In this document: in pieces, positions 23,901 to 38,900 of the stretch
Position numbering within the stretch: the stretch's first letter is position 1
Layout: every line of letters begins with the position of its first letter
Source of the DNA: Trichopria drosophilae
Lineage: Eukaryota; Arthropoda; Insecta; Hymenoptera; Diapriidae
DNA length: 64,000 nucleotides
Reading direction: 5' to 3'
Assembly (NCBI GenBank): GCA_030407085.1
Contig: CM059587.1
Location: 40,403,001-40,467,000 of the forward strand
Translations under genes and position numbers: made by a program
The notes under the pieces: generated by a model
The model's input: only the letters and a program-made list of their open reading frames with translations
Database searches by the model: none
Told to the model about the DNA's origin: nothing

Positions 23901-26900
23901 GATTTATACCAAGTCCTAATGTTATACAAGTACGCAACGTAAGTGATTTACACACGCTTGAAACCAGTGTGAGAATCAGCTATTTCGCACATGTGCTGTT
24001 ATGATATATTTTTTTATTGCGGGATAAACATTTTTCGCACACTAAAACCTGCTTGCGAAATTGAATTTCCCTCACAGAGTTAAAAAATGTTATTTTTTAT
24101 ATGCGCAAATCTGCAAAACTTTTAAATTTCGCGTCACTGTGTATTTTTATTTATTTTTGAGCATTTTTATTTTATTTTTCTGCGATTAAACGGGTCAACA
24201 TTATTACATACACTCCAAACATATCGAGCAATGTATGTAATGCATTATTGAATACATAAAAGCATGAAATGCATACCTTTGAAACCGAAAAATATGTCAA
24301 AAACGACTAAAATAAAGTGTCCCCACAGTAATTTTTTTTCACGTTTGGTCTTGTAGCGATTTTAGCGTTTCTTTAATCTGTCTGGATTTTTTACACGTAC
24401 TAATAGACAAAAAAACAAAGAATTTTTACCCTGATAGAGCTATGTGCCCTTTTCAGGAAGGCTGAAATTAGTACATTTAAAATATGTTCCATGTTTTTTC
24501 AAAAAACAATTTTAGTTAATTTTCAACCGACTGCACGTGCAGCATATCTTTAATCGTTACGAGCAAAAAGTCATAATTTTGAACACGGAAAAGGAGGAAA
24601 TCCAGACGTCGTTTAAGAATGTGCTCACAAGAGAAGTCAAAGAAATATATGCTTGAAGTGAAAAAGCACTTGCGTAACTGGTTAAAATAATTGTCATTTT
24701 TCAATCGCACACCGTCAGTTGAAAAAGAACATTATTTGCAACATATGTGATCGTTTCAAAAGCGCGAAATAGACGTTTTTTTAACTCCGTGCGCGTAGTA
24801 ACCCATTTGCGCACTGCACTTCGCGCACTTAAATAAGTGCGCGAAGTACTTCGCATACTCAAATCAGTGCGCGAAAAATTCCTCTCACGGAGTCAAAAAA
24901 AAATAGAATACGATATACGTGCGCCGTAGGTGATTTTGGCACTCGTTACACTCGTGCGCAAAGTACCTACTTCGTGCACTTGTATCGTAATATACTATTT
25001 CTATGATTTTTCATTATTAAAATTGTAGTTAACGTATTCATGTCAAGTTCTTTACGATTTTCTGTAAGTTTAGTGACAAAATAATATATATAAATGGCTA
25101 AAAAAACGGCCGGGGAACAAAGTTCCGAAAATCAAAATCCCAAAAGGATAAAATTTCGATATTGCGTAATTCCAAGGTATTTTTATTTGCTTTCTTTTTG
25201 CCAAATTTCCAAAGACAAAGTGAAGAAAATCACGCTGGAGCCATGTTATATAGAAATTTTGGCCTTTCGGTGTGTTGATTTTCGGAACTTTGTTCCCCGG
25301 CCAAGAAGACATTACTGTTTATAGTTTAGGCAGTATAAATAAACAAATATGACAAAATTCCGTTTTTCCCGAAGAAATTTATTATTGACAATGTTTTTCG
25401 TGATAATTGCGTAAAATTTTTAAATCAGGGGTTTCGGGGTTCCTGATTACCATTACAAAAATGGAAAAATAAAAAATTCTACAGCAGTAGAGGAAAAGTC
25501 TAAAACTAAGCCTACTAGTAATAAAAAACCTCCTATAATTTTAATAACTCGACCAGCCCGGAAATGCAATAAAATGTAATTATGTAATAAATTTCTATCT
25601 AAAAACATAATATTTATTGTATTTTATTCAACGATATAATTCTCAAACCAACATGTATCTGAATGCATACCAATGCAAACATTGTATCATTTCAGTACTT
25701 TTTAATTATAAATTTTACATTCAAATTGATAATCGCATGAAGCAATTTCTGAAATGAAAGCACTTTCTTGATGTGCAGCTTAGTTAGTGTTCAGATTTTC
25801 GAAATTCAATACGGCGGCTTCAAAATAGTTGCTCCAAAATGTCGAACGTCACCTCTACATTTTAAGAGTTACGATCACTAATATAAAAATTCTCGGATGA
25901 TAATGTTCACTCTTCAGCGTTGCTTAAAAAATGAAGCACACTGCGTCGTTTGTTACCTCTTAATCTATATCACAACATATAAAAATTCCAATAATGTGCT
26001 TAACACATTCAACTTGTTTGATTTTATGACTCAAAATTCAAAGGTTTCGCGGATTTGCCCATATGTATATCAAAATTCAATCTACTATCTTTACAGGTAT
26101 GTCGGCGGTGAAATTAACGCCTGTCATAATGCAGTGGACCGGCATGTTATATCCGGCAATGGTGACAAAACGGCGCTGATTCACGACAGTCCACTAACGT
26201 CGACGGTTCGTAGGATTTCATATAATGAGCTGCTGCAAAAAACATCAAAATTAGCAGGGGCACTTGCCAGTTATGGAGTTAAAAAGGGAGATCGGGTACT
26301 CATATATATGCCACTCATCCCGGAAACGATCTTCGCGATCCTCGCCACCGCTCGTCTTGGTGCTGTTCACTCCGTCGTGTTTGGAGGTTTGTCTTTTCTT
26401 TTACTTACTAGAAAGTATAAAAATAGTATTGTAAACTAAAATGTAATAAATTATTTTAGTATCTATTCGCGGAGGTAATGATATTGTATTAGCTTTTAAT
26501 ATGATCATATTTATGGTCAATAACTGTGATATTAGTGTCAGTGGATAATTCCACCTTATAAACTTATTATAAATCCCAAGACAGTCAAGTAAAAGATCTA
26601 AGTTAGTAATGAGAATTATATCGAGACACCTGTTCTGCTTCTACCAGAAATCTGTTTACGGTGCTATTGATCAGGGCCTGATCAGACAGTTAGTTGTAAA
26701 GCACAACTTATCAGGGCCACGTGGTGTCTCCATGATCATGGCCTGATCAGGCGGTGAAAATGCATGTCTTAGAATGCGTTCGTATTGATTCGTTGATCAT
26801 GACTTGATCAGAGAACTATAAGACGCGTCTTATCAGATACATGTAATGCTTTCCTGATCGCATTGGGCATAAATTAATAGAATTTCATTTTGTATGATTA

Positions 26901-29900
26901 ACAAGTGGGAATGTACAATATTAAAAGCATATTTACTTTTCTGTCCGGAAGAAAAAAAGATACAGGGCAGTCAACAAAAATCTATATTCTTACATAATAT
27001 CACAAAAGTCAATATAACGTAATTTAATTTTTGTTTAATGCAAAACTAACTATTCTCATCAGCCAAAATTACTGAAAAAAATGTCTCTACATTCGCTTCA
27101 TATAAAAGAAATTTCTTGTTTATCAATAATGTTAAATTTGCTGTTTTTTATTACATTTTTGTAATCTTTACGGGGTCTGAAACGTTGAAATAAATAACAA
27201 TTTAACGCTCCGGGCACGCGAAGCACGATCTCGCGTATTAGAAAATATCTTTTAGTTGTTTCAGTGTCGACGTAGTTATACCTCCCCCACACCATTTTTT
27301 TTGTCTGAAACGTCGACATTTGTTGAAAAACTATAATGTAATTTTTTGCCGAAAAAACCAAATAAAAATTCGTCCAGACCATAGGACCTGGTCGAAGTAA
27401 TAATAATGAATTAAGATCTGAAAAGGTTTACTTCGCTCATGAAATCCCAGTTCCAGATCACTGTATTTTTTTTAACCTATTATGCTAGAACATACTTGAC
27501 ACGTCAACTTGATAATTTTCGTGTTCCTTCATCTTCTTATACCGTTGATTGTACGAAGAAAAGACAGAAAATGCTATGCTCTACCTTTTTTGTTTGAAAT
27601 GTATTTTAATGTGATTTGTATTTTTGAAAATAAAACCAAAAAAACGTGATTCTTCCTCGTGTATTCGTGTTTTATAGCATAACCGTTGATTTTACGAACA
27701 AAAATATTTTTTGTTACAAGCATTTTGTGTATGATTTGTATTTTTGATAACAACACAAGTTATTTTTGTATCAAGGGCGTAAAATAACTTTTACGCCCGC
27801 AGGTGTTCACGGCGCCCTAGGAACGGCGAAGCCTGTCCGAGGGTGTCGGCTGATTGCCTTGAGGGTGTCGGCTGATCGTCTTGATGGTGTAAAAATATAC
27901 ATCAGCCATACGAACATAATTTTTTTATTCAGTAGGTGTGAAAAATGACCATTTTTTAATGATTTTTAACAATGATGACAGATGACTCATTTTTCCCCTA
28001 CTAAAGGCTTATTTATTCAACTTTTAGTGTTCGACCTCCTCATAAACTGGTATGGAGAGAAATTAATCAGATCAGAACCCAAGTAGCAAAAACCTATCGA
28101 ATAGCTGCGGTGGCCAAAATACAACCAATTATTGCTGCAATAACGTCACCGCAGCTATCTGTGTTACTTGGGAAGTTAGACCATGATAAACTGAAAAAGA
28201 AGTCTATTTTTTAGATCGATGTTACCATTCGCAAGGTATCGCAATACAAAAACATGGGGCGTACGTTGGGGTCAAAAACGTCGACATTGAATGAAAAACT
28301 CTATGGTGATTTTGTTACCGAGGTAACCAAATTCAACACTTCATTCAGATCTATGGTCTGGATTCAAGTAATTAGGATAATCGTTGGAGTATGAATAAAA
28401 CTCCACATTTTCGTTATTAAAAATGCTAGAACGAACATATTGCCACACATGTATAGCAGTATTCACGACACATTCCGCACAATGTGCATTTATTCTCAAG
28501 CTGAACCATTTTGTCAGTTAGAGTATTTTCTTCACATCTTCATTTAAAACTCATCATGAAGTCTATACTTTAACGCCTCATTCGTGCTTGCATATGTTCT
28601 GGTATTCCATTCACCCTCTCAAAATTTTGTACATGACCTTGACCCTTGACCTCTTTCTCCTCTTCCCGCACTTGTTGATCCACTTTCATACTTCTTTCCC
28701 TCCATTTCTCACTCCGTTCATTCATTATTGTTTCGCTCATTCCTGCCTTTCACATAATCCTTTCATTCCAAATTCTCTCGAGTCATTTGACCAACATTTC
28801 CTGTTTTAAATTCTGATCATCCTTTCTTCTTTGTCTACTTTCGTACATATCTGTTTCTTTTATTACCTTTCTCTCTTTCTTGATCGAACCTTTTCTCTCC
28901 GCCGTGTTCATGCAAATTTCGCTTTTTGTTTCAGTATGCCTTGTGTCCAAACACTCAAATCCATCTGATATATTTTAGTTAGGCACTTTTAACTTGTTCG
29001 TATTCAATGAAGCCAATTACTTTACAAGCATAGAATCTTATTTACATTTTTCCAAAAAGCTATAAATAATACTTTTTAACCATACTTTGCAATTGTTCTT
29101 GACGACCAAAATTCGTATCTTTATTTTTCTTATCTTTGCATCGAATGTAAAACTGTCATGACCTCCATTTTCTTTCTCTCAACTTTGTTAAAACATTCTG
29201 ATTTTTTACCCTGTGATTTCACCTGGTAATTTACAATTGTACCAAAATCTATAAAATTCCATTTTTTAATGCCTTTTCTCCACCAAACTTTTCAACGTCA
29301 TAACCTATTCGTTGTATTCAATTTTCTGACTTAGAGACTCAGTTCTGTCATTAACTTCCTTTCGTCCAGTAATACATAGCACACTTCATCAATCACACTT
29401 CTGTGAAACTTATTCTCCCTTTTCTACTTTCAAAAAGCTTTTCTATTATTGTAAGATCAATTAATAATCGTGGCACTATATAACAATTCTGTATAATTAT
29501 ACTAGATAGTTCTTGTGGCGCGATCTATTTAATCTGTAAAGGAACTATAATTAGTTGTAACAATGGGATCGACTAGTTACTATATAGTTTGACTGTACAG
29601 AACTATCTAGTATATGTAGCTGTATTCAGTACACCAGGAAAACTTCATTGAGACAAATTGCATAATAATTTAATCTACTCCAGAATAAGAAATTATCTAT
29701 TATTTCTTGAAGTTCTCAAATTTAGGATGAAACTTTAGTTGTTCAAATCATAATTAATCAAACACATGTATGCAATGCAACTATACAGACACGAATATAA
29801 AAATCATATTTATATAGATAGGCGTATACATATTCAGTATAAGGGTGAGCCACGACAGCGAGAAATACGTAGCAATACTAATTGTAAATAGTAACAAGTA

Positions 29901-32900
29901 TAAATAAACCTATTGAAATTCTATACAAACTCTGTACCGATTTTTCACAGTTTAACTAGACACGTTTTACGAATCTAGTCAAGCGTTGAAATACATGTCT
30001 AGTTACTATACTGTATCTAGTGTTACGTGACAATTAACTAAATTCTGCCTCAAATGTGTAACAATCATACGTTTTTGACAATTGATCACTGTTATATATT
30101 GTAACCAGGTAGAAATTTATAAGAAAAACCCACCGGCGAGGTACTGACGTAGTACTGTCCGCCGTAGTTTCAGTACTGACCGCCAATACTCCACGATTAG
30201 TGGGTCAGTTACGGCGTGTAATGCTGTCAAATACTTACTGCAGAAGTTGCGGAGTAAGATATCCGTACGGGCTTCCAATACTGATTGCCTGTCATTAATA
30301 CCGTCTATAAACGACATTTAAAAATGTTGACGAATTATTTTTAATATTATTATTTTGGCGTTAGATATATTATATGGAATATATAGTTATACAATGTCAA
30401 CGCTGAAAGTCAAAGAGTCATATATTTGTCTGATAAAATTTGTAAATGTTATTCAATTTCAAATATCTTTAATTAATTTTGGCATTTCTAAGTAAGAAAT
30501 ATATTGAGCGTGGTATATAATTGATGCATTCAATGTAAATGTATAGCATATGTAAATATGTAAATGTACACATAAACAAATATGTAGACACCCACCGACA
30601 TTAAAGAAAGAAACGTTGAAACGTGTGAAACAATTAAAAAAATTCTTTCTGCACTGAAAAACCATAAACACTATATTCGTATGGGCCAGGACTCTACGGG
30701 GCGCTACCTTCCATACGTTTAATGTTCCGACAGGCCCATACGAATATAGTGTCTATGGTTTTTCAGTGTGGGTGGTTGCGGGGAGTGGAGAGGGGGGGTG
30801 TCATAAATCTTAAATGACCAACAAAAGTCGAGTACGGGGTCCTTTTTCGAGACGATTACAAAACGCAAGTCATAGATGGAGCTGCTATTACGTTTCGAGG
30901 AATTATTCGTTTATTAAATGTTTTAATAAATTTATTCCAAAAATACATTCGGTGTCTGGGTTATTTACGTTTGATAAAGAACTAATAATCTAGACATATT
31001 GAACTTAGTGCTGGATTAGTGCTGATTTGGAAAAAAATCGATTTTGTTGGGATAATGATAAACCGGTTGCTCCGCTAATGGACTTCGTGCTCTCAGATTC
31101 TGACGGTAATAGGAACGACATTTTAAGTTGGTTGGATTTTAAGTGGTTGGGATAACTATTATATTAGTAACCAATATTACGCTTAGCTAGTCAACCCTTC
31201 GCGGCATACATTTTTCTTTACATAGAAAACAGCTGAAACTTGCTACTCTAGGGTATCTTGGGTTGCTGATTACGAATCTGAACTCCTATTTTGAAAATCT
31301 AAAATGTCGGCTTAAAGGTGACTGACCGAAAAGCAAAAATGTAATAACGAGACGAAACTGAATCCTCTGCGTATCCTAAATGAAATTTCAAGCAAACAAT
31401 TGATCCAATTCCTACAATTTGATTGGCGCGCCATTGAGGTTTATAAAAAAACACACTTTTTACAATAACTTGTTTTGTTTTTTAAGTTATCTTAATAAAA
31501 TTAGGCTCGTTTTAAAGTCACTTTCAAGCTCGAAAACGCATATCTGAGGTTCTTTGAACTAAAATGAATATTGCAATAGTCATTAAAAGGATATAAATTT
31601 CAATTCTTGCTGTTTTCGTGTTTATCTCGTTTCGATAAATAGCTGATGAAACACAACTATGAGAAAGTCGTAACGCTTGTAAACATTAATAGTTTGACCC
31701 CTAGTATTCCCTGAAATTTTCGGAATTGACAAAAAACCCGTTTTGCGAATATCATGTCGTTTTCTGAATATCAAGGCGTTTCCCGACAATTTTGTAAAAA
31801 TAAGAGACTCCCGTTGAGTCCTAATTTCATCGAGTCTCATTGAAAAATTTTTTTTTTAATTTATTGGCGCATCAATCAAATTGTATGCATCGGATCCAAT
31901 TTTGGTAGAGGATTTTCTTGCTTGAAATTGTACGTAGCATACGTGCCTGCAATACGGTCCGCGAGTTGTGGGACGCGTGGGAGCCGTAACTAGGTGTTTC
32001 TGACGTATTTTTACCTTCTGAATCCGAACATGACAGTACAATTTGACAATCAGACATATTAAAGTCGATATCTTGAAAATATCGCTAAAATACATTTTTT
32101 TCGTATTTATCTTGAAAACTATGCGTCGGACAAAAAATGTTTGTATGTCATTTTCTACAAAAAGATCGGATACATACTTTCGTAATCGCAAACGGAAGCA
32201 CGTAAAACACCGATGAAAGTGGATGAGCATAAGAATGACCAGCCTGGCGCCCCACAGGCATGCGCATTGGTCATAATAGGGACACATACTTCAGGTGGAT
32301 TTTTAATTTAAGTTTCAAATTATTAGTAATATCTGTTGGGGGAGGGGTTTAGAGGTGGAGTTGCCAGTACGACGAATAACCAACTATTATACAACCAATT
32401 CAAAGTTGAGTTTTCGAACAAATTCGTTTTTTCCCTGTACTTATTAAAATAGTACTGATTCGCCCTGTTTGTGAGTACTGTCCCGAATCCGAAAGTCAGT
32501 GCTGACATCACTGCTCACGTCAGTTCTAAATGGGAACTACTTCAGAGACGACCGTTCTGTCATAACCGATTCAATGTTGAACATGACTAACAGTACTGGT
32601 GGTAAATTCCGGCGTACCTCTGATTATTTTATTATCATAATATGTCACTAACGCTAAGTGCAGTATTATCATAGACTTATTTCGGCATTCAGTAATAATG
32701 TAACACTGAAAATAGTACTCTGACAGCCAAACATTATTTTTTACCGATTACACTATCGTCAGCCGGTTTTGGGTTTAGTACTGAAATGCTCTCTCAGTCA
32801 GTAGTAATTTAGCACCGAACGTCGTACTGTCTACCTGTAGTGGGCGTTATTTCGTACTGATGAAAATACTGGCAGCCGGTTTTGTGTAAGTGATAATTTT

Positions 32901-35900
32901 CTCCGTCAATCAGTACTCGTTTAATATCGAATACAGTATTGGATACTTGTACTAACAGTACTTCGGCGATATTATTTACAGTAATAATTTGTTGTCGAAA
33001 ACAGTACGGGATACCAATACTAGATCAGCTGTTCGCCGGTATATTACAAGCACTGACTCATTTCCGTTAATCAGTATTGGCTGCCAGTATGGTGTTAGTG
33101 TCTTGCCGAGGGTTTACTCCACTCATTTATCTACTGGCATTTCTTGAGATATATTGTCGACGCCCCCTATTATTATAAACATATGTCTGAGGGTAAATTA
33201 CAATGAACTATTATTTTAAAACTATTTAGGAATGTACGACAAATTTCAGACATGAGCAAGAGTTCGCAAGAATAAATTTTGTATTCAACAACACGAACTG
33301 TTCGAGTACTACACGAATTAATGGTTGAGAATTTTATGTCTGGCATCACTGAATTTTTGTTTACTGACGTACGACAATCAAAGGAAACAAATTTGAACTA
33401 AAAAACAGAGTAATTTGGACAGTCAAGTAATTAAATTGATTTTTTATTGCTTATATAAGAGTTTCTTAATTTACTAATATGAAATATTGATTATGCTTAG
33501 ATTTTAAACTGACATATTTTACTGGAACTTTTCCTTGCAAATGATTTTTTGTTCACTTTTTTGTTATATTACGAATAGCTTGTGATGTCATATTAGCTAT
33601 CAGTTATTTAATAAGGTACTAATGAAGCCTACTTGATAAGAAGTGCCTCATCACAACCGGCTCACTGAAGATATTGAAACTATAATCTTTGTTACGGATT
33701 TTCTATCTCTCTATAAATCTCTTTTTAAATTACAATTTTCATGGAAGTAATTATTAAAAGATCTGTAAATGGGTTTCTACGTTTAACGAACATACTCTCT
33801 GAAACTTCCCTCCATTATAATAAAGGGAATAAGAACAAATCATTTTAAACAAAAAATGTTTATTCATTTTCTATTTGGAAAACCTGAAATTATTTTCGAA
33901 ATAATGAAGTTTGCTCATTTTACGTAAGAAATAGAATGGTTTAAAGAACAGTTGCAATGTTAAAGATCTAAAATTAAAGATGTAAAGTAGGATATCAAGT
34001 ATATTAAATGCAATCGGGTCAGTTTTCTGAAAATACACGGGACTAAAACAATATTGCCTTAAAGAATGAAACGTCGCTTTCGAGGTACATCTATTGCATG
34101 GAATTTTAATTGCGGGCTCGAGCAATTATTGCGTGACTAAATGAAAATTATGCGCACGTGGGAGGAGGAGAAAATTAAACCAGGATAAAAATCTACTGTA
34201 GAACGAAATTAATTTCAGTATAAAAGGAATCAAGGCAAGACAAAGGAGACCAGAAGGGACCGCTACCATCTCAGGTTCCGTCATCTCTAGTTCCAAACTA
34301 TTAAAAAATGCTTTAGAATAAAAGCAGTTGTTTACTATTTTAATTAGTTCAATTCATATATTCAATGATTTCACTTCTTGTTGGAAATTTCAAAGAATTT
34401 CTATTTTTTTGGTTCCATCGTCTTTTTTATCAATTTTGTATAATTTTTAAATATCGGATCATGTTAAGTTCTTAAATTTACTTACGACATGATAAAACTA
34501 AATGTTGTAACTTAACTTGGATCATTGATATTTAGAAATGTATAAAAAATAGTAAGTAATGTCGATAAAGCTAACGTTAGAATTGATTTGACCATTTCAT
34601 TCCTATCACTAAAATCTGAGTGCTTGTGCCTGAACAAATTTCTGCTCGGGCAGTAATTCAGAAGTTCCCGTGATATTGCAGATGATAACATTTTCGCACT
34701 GACAAACAGAAGCTATTTGGCCAAATATAGATCTTTATTGTAATACAGAGTGCGTTTATTCATGCCCTTGATAATACTTAATTTCCTAATAAAAAAATAA
34801 CACACTACTAGTTATTATGGTAAAGGATTTTTAAATTGTAGCTTCTACACAAAAATTTGGTTGAATGCAATCTTTTTGATCAGTTTTTATACAATTTTGC
34901 TAGAATGTAATAACACATTTTTGTAACTTATGGGACTTGCACAAATTTTAAAAATGAAACCCAACCAGATATTTAGAATATTTCTTTTTTTGTATGATAA
35001 CATGCATGTCCGTAGACATGATTTAAGTGTTTGTTCTGAAGAATTGTGTGCGTTAGAAAATGTGTTTAATCATAAATGATGCATATTTTTCAATATAAGT
35101 GCAAAAACTGAAAAAAGAGCGATTTTTACTGTTTTTTTTACAGATAGCGGCTTCAATACGTCTGACCCCGTCGGAATAATGTGGTTAATTTTTTTTTTTG
35201 AAGATGCCCATTTTTCGAAGGTTTGCTAAGAGCTGTAGTTTAGCAACAAATGATTTAACAATTAAAAATTATATTCTAACACGTTGTATGTGATTATTCA
35301 GAACATGAACACTCACTGGTTTGTGTACTAATTATTGAAAAAATGCAGCTATATTTTTTTGTTTAATTCAATGTAAATAAAAATTATGCGTTTTTATGTG
35401 GGAAATGAGAATTTGACCATGAAAATTGAAGCTAAAGCTTTTTTAAATAACTTAAGAATACGTGTATTTGTATTTTATTTAGTCATCAAACTGAATGCTT
35501 GCAAAAATTGTACTTTGTCCTTTTCGCGAAATGTTATTTTTCACACACAACGGCGTATAACGTAGAAAGGGAGAGAGAGAGAGAGAGAGAGAAATTTAAG
35601 TTTTACACTGTACTTTATATCTACAATGGTAAAACATAATGTTCATATTAATCGTATTACTGATGCGAAGTAAGAAAATTATTATTCTCTTATTTAACCT
35701 CAGGAAAGTCAATACACTCTCATTTCAGTTGTTCATTGCGACTGCTCAATTTAAATACAAGCTATGTTATGAAACATTCAGGGACGATTTCTTAATGAGT
35801 CGAAAAACTACTCTTCACAGTTCAATAGGTTCTCAGACGCATATCATGAATTGCAGCCGCAATCTGAAGTACTGACAAAAACTACGAATGTACTTAGTAG

Positions 35901-38900
35901 AATGAATTGTAACAATACAGCTAAACAGTGAACCATATTTTCGTAGAAATTTTACCATTCTTACAGTATAAATTTTACTATATGAATGATAAAAATTTTA
36001 AGAACTTATTTTCATTTTTATCCGTTTGCCATTTTGTGAGTCTGTTCGATAATAACTATCTAGAATGGTAAACTTTTCAAGACAATTTTTGTACGAATAT
36101 AGCTCTTTTTTTTTACCAACAATATTACAATTTGTCAGATTGGTGTTTCTCATTGTAGATTTCAAATGATATCTTTTCGATTTTTTTAAGACTAATTTTT
36201 CTGTAGTCTTTTCTCTTGTTTTTCTGAAAATTTGATCATGTTAAAACGTTTGCTTAATTACTAAATGTTCATAAACAAATTGATATTAAACTCTTGAAAC
36301 ATAAAAAATATACTGACATTACGTCAAAATTTATTTGATCATAATAAACATTAATTTTGTTCGAGATTGGAATAAGAAATCCATTGATAAGGACCATTAC
36401 AATCATCTTCGTTATGCTGGAAGGGTGTTTAAATTAAATCAAATTCGTTACAAGTCAACATTTTCGCCATTTATTGCCTTCTCTATAACAACTAAAAACT
36501 ATCATACTATAAAACTGTATATTTCATAATTATTACAAATGTTTTTGTGGACTACCCATGTTAAATGATTCAATAAATTTCAGGTTTCGCAGCGCAAGAA
36601 TTGGCAGTTCGAATCGACCATGCAGAACCGAAAGTTATCATTGCTGCCAGCTGCGGTCTTGAACCTAACAAAATTGTAAAGTGAGTATAAGATGCTGATT
36701 ACAGTAATATACTTATGGTTTTTATTATACTTTGATTTTGAACATACCTTTGGTATCTAGGAACTTGGCTGCAAGACAAAAATTTACATCTTTGAAGAAA
36801 TTCGATTAGATCTCAATATTCGGGATATTTTATGTACCATTTTACATAACCTGCTTTAATATCTTGAATTCAGGAACATATTGTTTTTTAAGTTCACCGC
36901 CTGTGTGATGAAATTAACTCATTAAGTTCGGGAGAGGCACATTTTTAGTTGATTTTCGATTCTCAATCTCAACGGGAAATAACATTAATATTGACTTGAA
37001 ACTGACCAACCCTACCATTTTCGAGTATGCGCTTTCGATCGTGTGGTCATAATTGCAATTAAATTGCTTTAAAACCCAACATGGCGTATTTTAAATAATA
37101 AATGACAAAATTTCGTGTGTTTTGTGCATTTTTTTCACATCAATAATGTTGTAATAATGTTTTGTTTTACCCCGAATCAATCTAACCTCTTCAAAATGGC
37201 AATCTGTCGAAAAAATTCATGAATTGTTTTGACAAACTTTTTCTTGAATACTATAGACTTTAGAGAAAATTTGCTAAGAAGAAAAATGCTTTGGATTGTA
37301 TCAAAGAATATTCTTAAATTTTATCAGGAGATATTGATATACTTTTTGATTTTTCAGAAATTCGAAAAATTGATATTTTTAAAAAGTCATTTCAAAAATC
37401 TGAAAAAATTTGTGAAACTTCTTTAATCTATTTATAAGATATTTTTTGTATTGAAATCTTGCAAAGTTTAATCATTTATTTTTTATTTATTATGCCAAGA
37501 CCTTCCATATTTTATTAAATTACGATAATCAAATTGATAATCTAAAGGAGGATGTCAGCAGGTATTGTTGGTTTGTTACAGTTGAAACTAATGAATTCAA
37601 CTAAAGCATGATGTGAACTAACACCAATAAGTCAATTACATTGTTTTGTCACGTGGGAAAGTAGAAAAAATATTAAAATTTGACTCGCAGATTTTACAAA
37701 GAAAAACGCAGTAAGCTAAGTAGTAATAGCTCTCGCCGTGTATTTTTCGCAGTATGTAGATGGGGACTGTTACTACTGAGACTGCTGCTTTTTCTTATGT
37801 TTTCAATTTTGAATTAAACCAGTTCATGGGAAGTACTTTTTATACTAGATTATACCAGAATCTAATGAATTCAAAACCACACGAAACTAGACGTTTACTA
37901 GAAAAGGCCAGATTTTCCTCAATATTTTTGATAAAGGAATATTTAGTCAACAACGAAACTCTACAGACATAGCATACAATTTTTTGCAATGTTCTGTATA
38001 ACTTATAATGGATTTAATTCAATGCCATTCTCCCCTTATATGTTCTGAAAGTATAAAATGGTATAGTTTGAAATTATGAGTAATATAAATTTCTTTTACT
38101 AAACGACTCATATACTTGAAGATATTTTATAATGGATGCTGAATATGTAAATGAACAGTTCATAAAACGTAAATTTAGCTACCGAAAAATCTAATATTAG
38201 AAGTATTTTCAAACAGTAGACACCTTGAATAATTTTTTGTTTAAATCTGAAATAATCGTAATGTCTTCTCTACACATCAAGGGAATTAAGACAACAAATG
38301 CATTTGGGTTGCCATTGACAGAAATCAGTTTTTTAAACCATTCAATATACATTTTCGATAAATTATGTTTTTCTAAGAATAACCGGACAATTTTCTGCGT
38401 ATATTTTCTAGTTTCGGTAAAGCACCAAATTATACATATATATTTGGAAAAATTTTTTGTGAATAAAAAACGAAAAATCAATTTTTTGTTTTGAAGTCAA
38501 TATTTCACACCGAAAACGTTATTTAGAAGTAACAAAAAAATGGCACAAACTATTTGAACTTTGAAAATGTGCATTAGTACATACAATAAATTCAAAACAG
38601 AAAATTTACAGATTTTTTTCCAAAATGTACAAACTCGGTATTTGGGTGTTTTTTTGGGATCGCTGATTACATATCTATTTATGGTTTTTCAACATCCAAA
38701 ATGGCGGACAAAGTTTCAACATTATTGTCAAAATATACGAAAATCGGTATATATATATATTATTTTTATTTTGTTATCCATATTTAAGTAAATAGTTTGT
38801 ATTGATAGTGATGAAATACCATTCCGCACGCTTTCATAATTAAGCTTAATAAGTCCGGTTATTCTTAAAAAAACATAATTTTACCGAAAATATATATTGC

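Noticed and set aside
26660..26880. CRISPR-like array of short palindromic repeats
   Set aside because: The repeats are only 6-17 bp, paired, with no constant repeat and unique spacer structure, in a eukaryotic intron with no cas genes.
31856..32287. 143-residue minus-strand frame and overlapping 61-residue frame
   Set aside because: No recognised domain, no splice partners, and two different frames overlap; insufficient to call a gene.
38209..38494. Two overlapping 89-90-residue frames on opposite strands
   Set aside because: They lie entirely in the long inverted repeat and are not protein-like.
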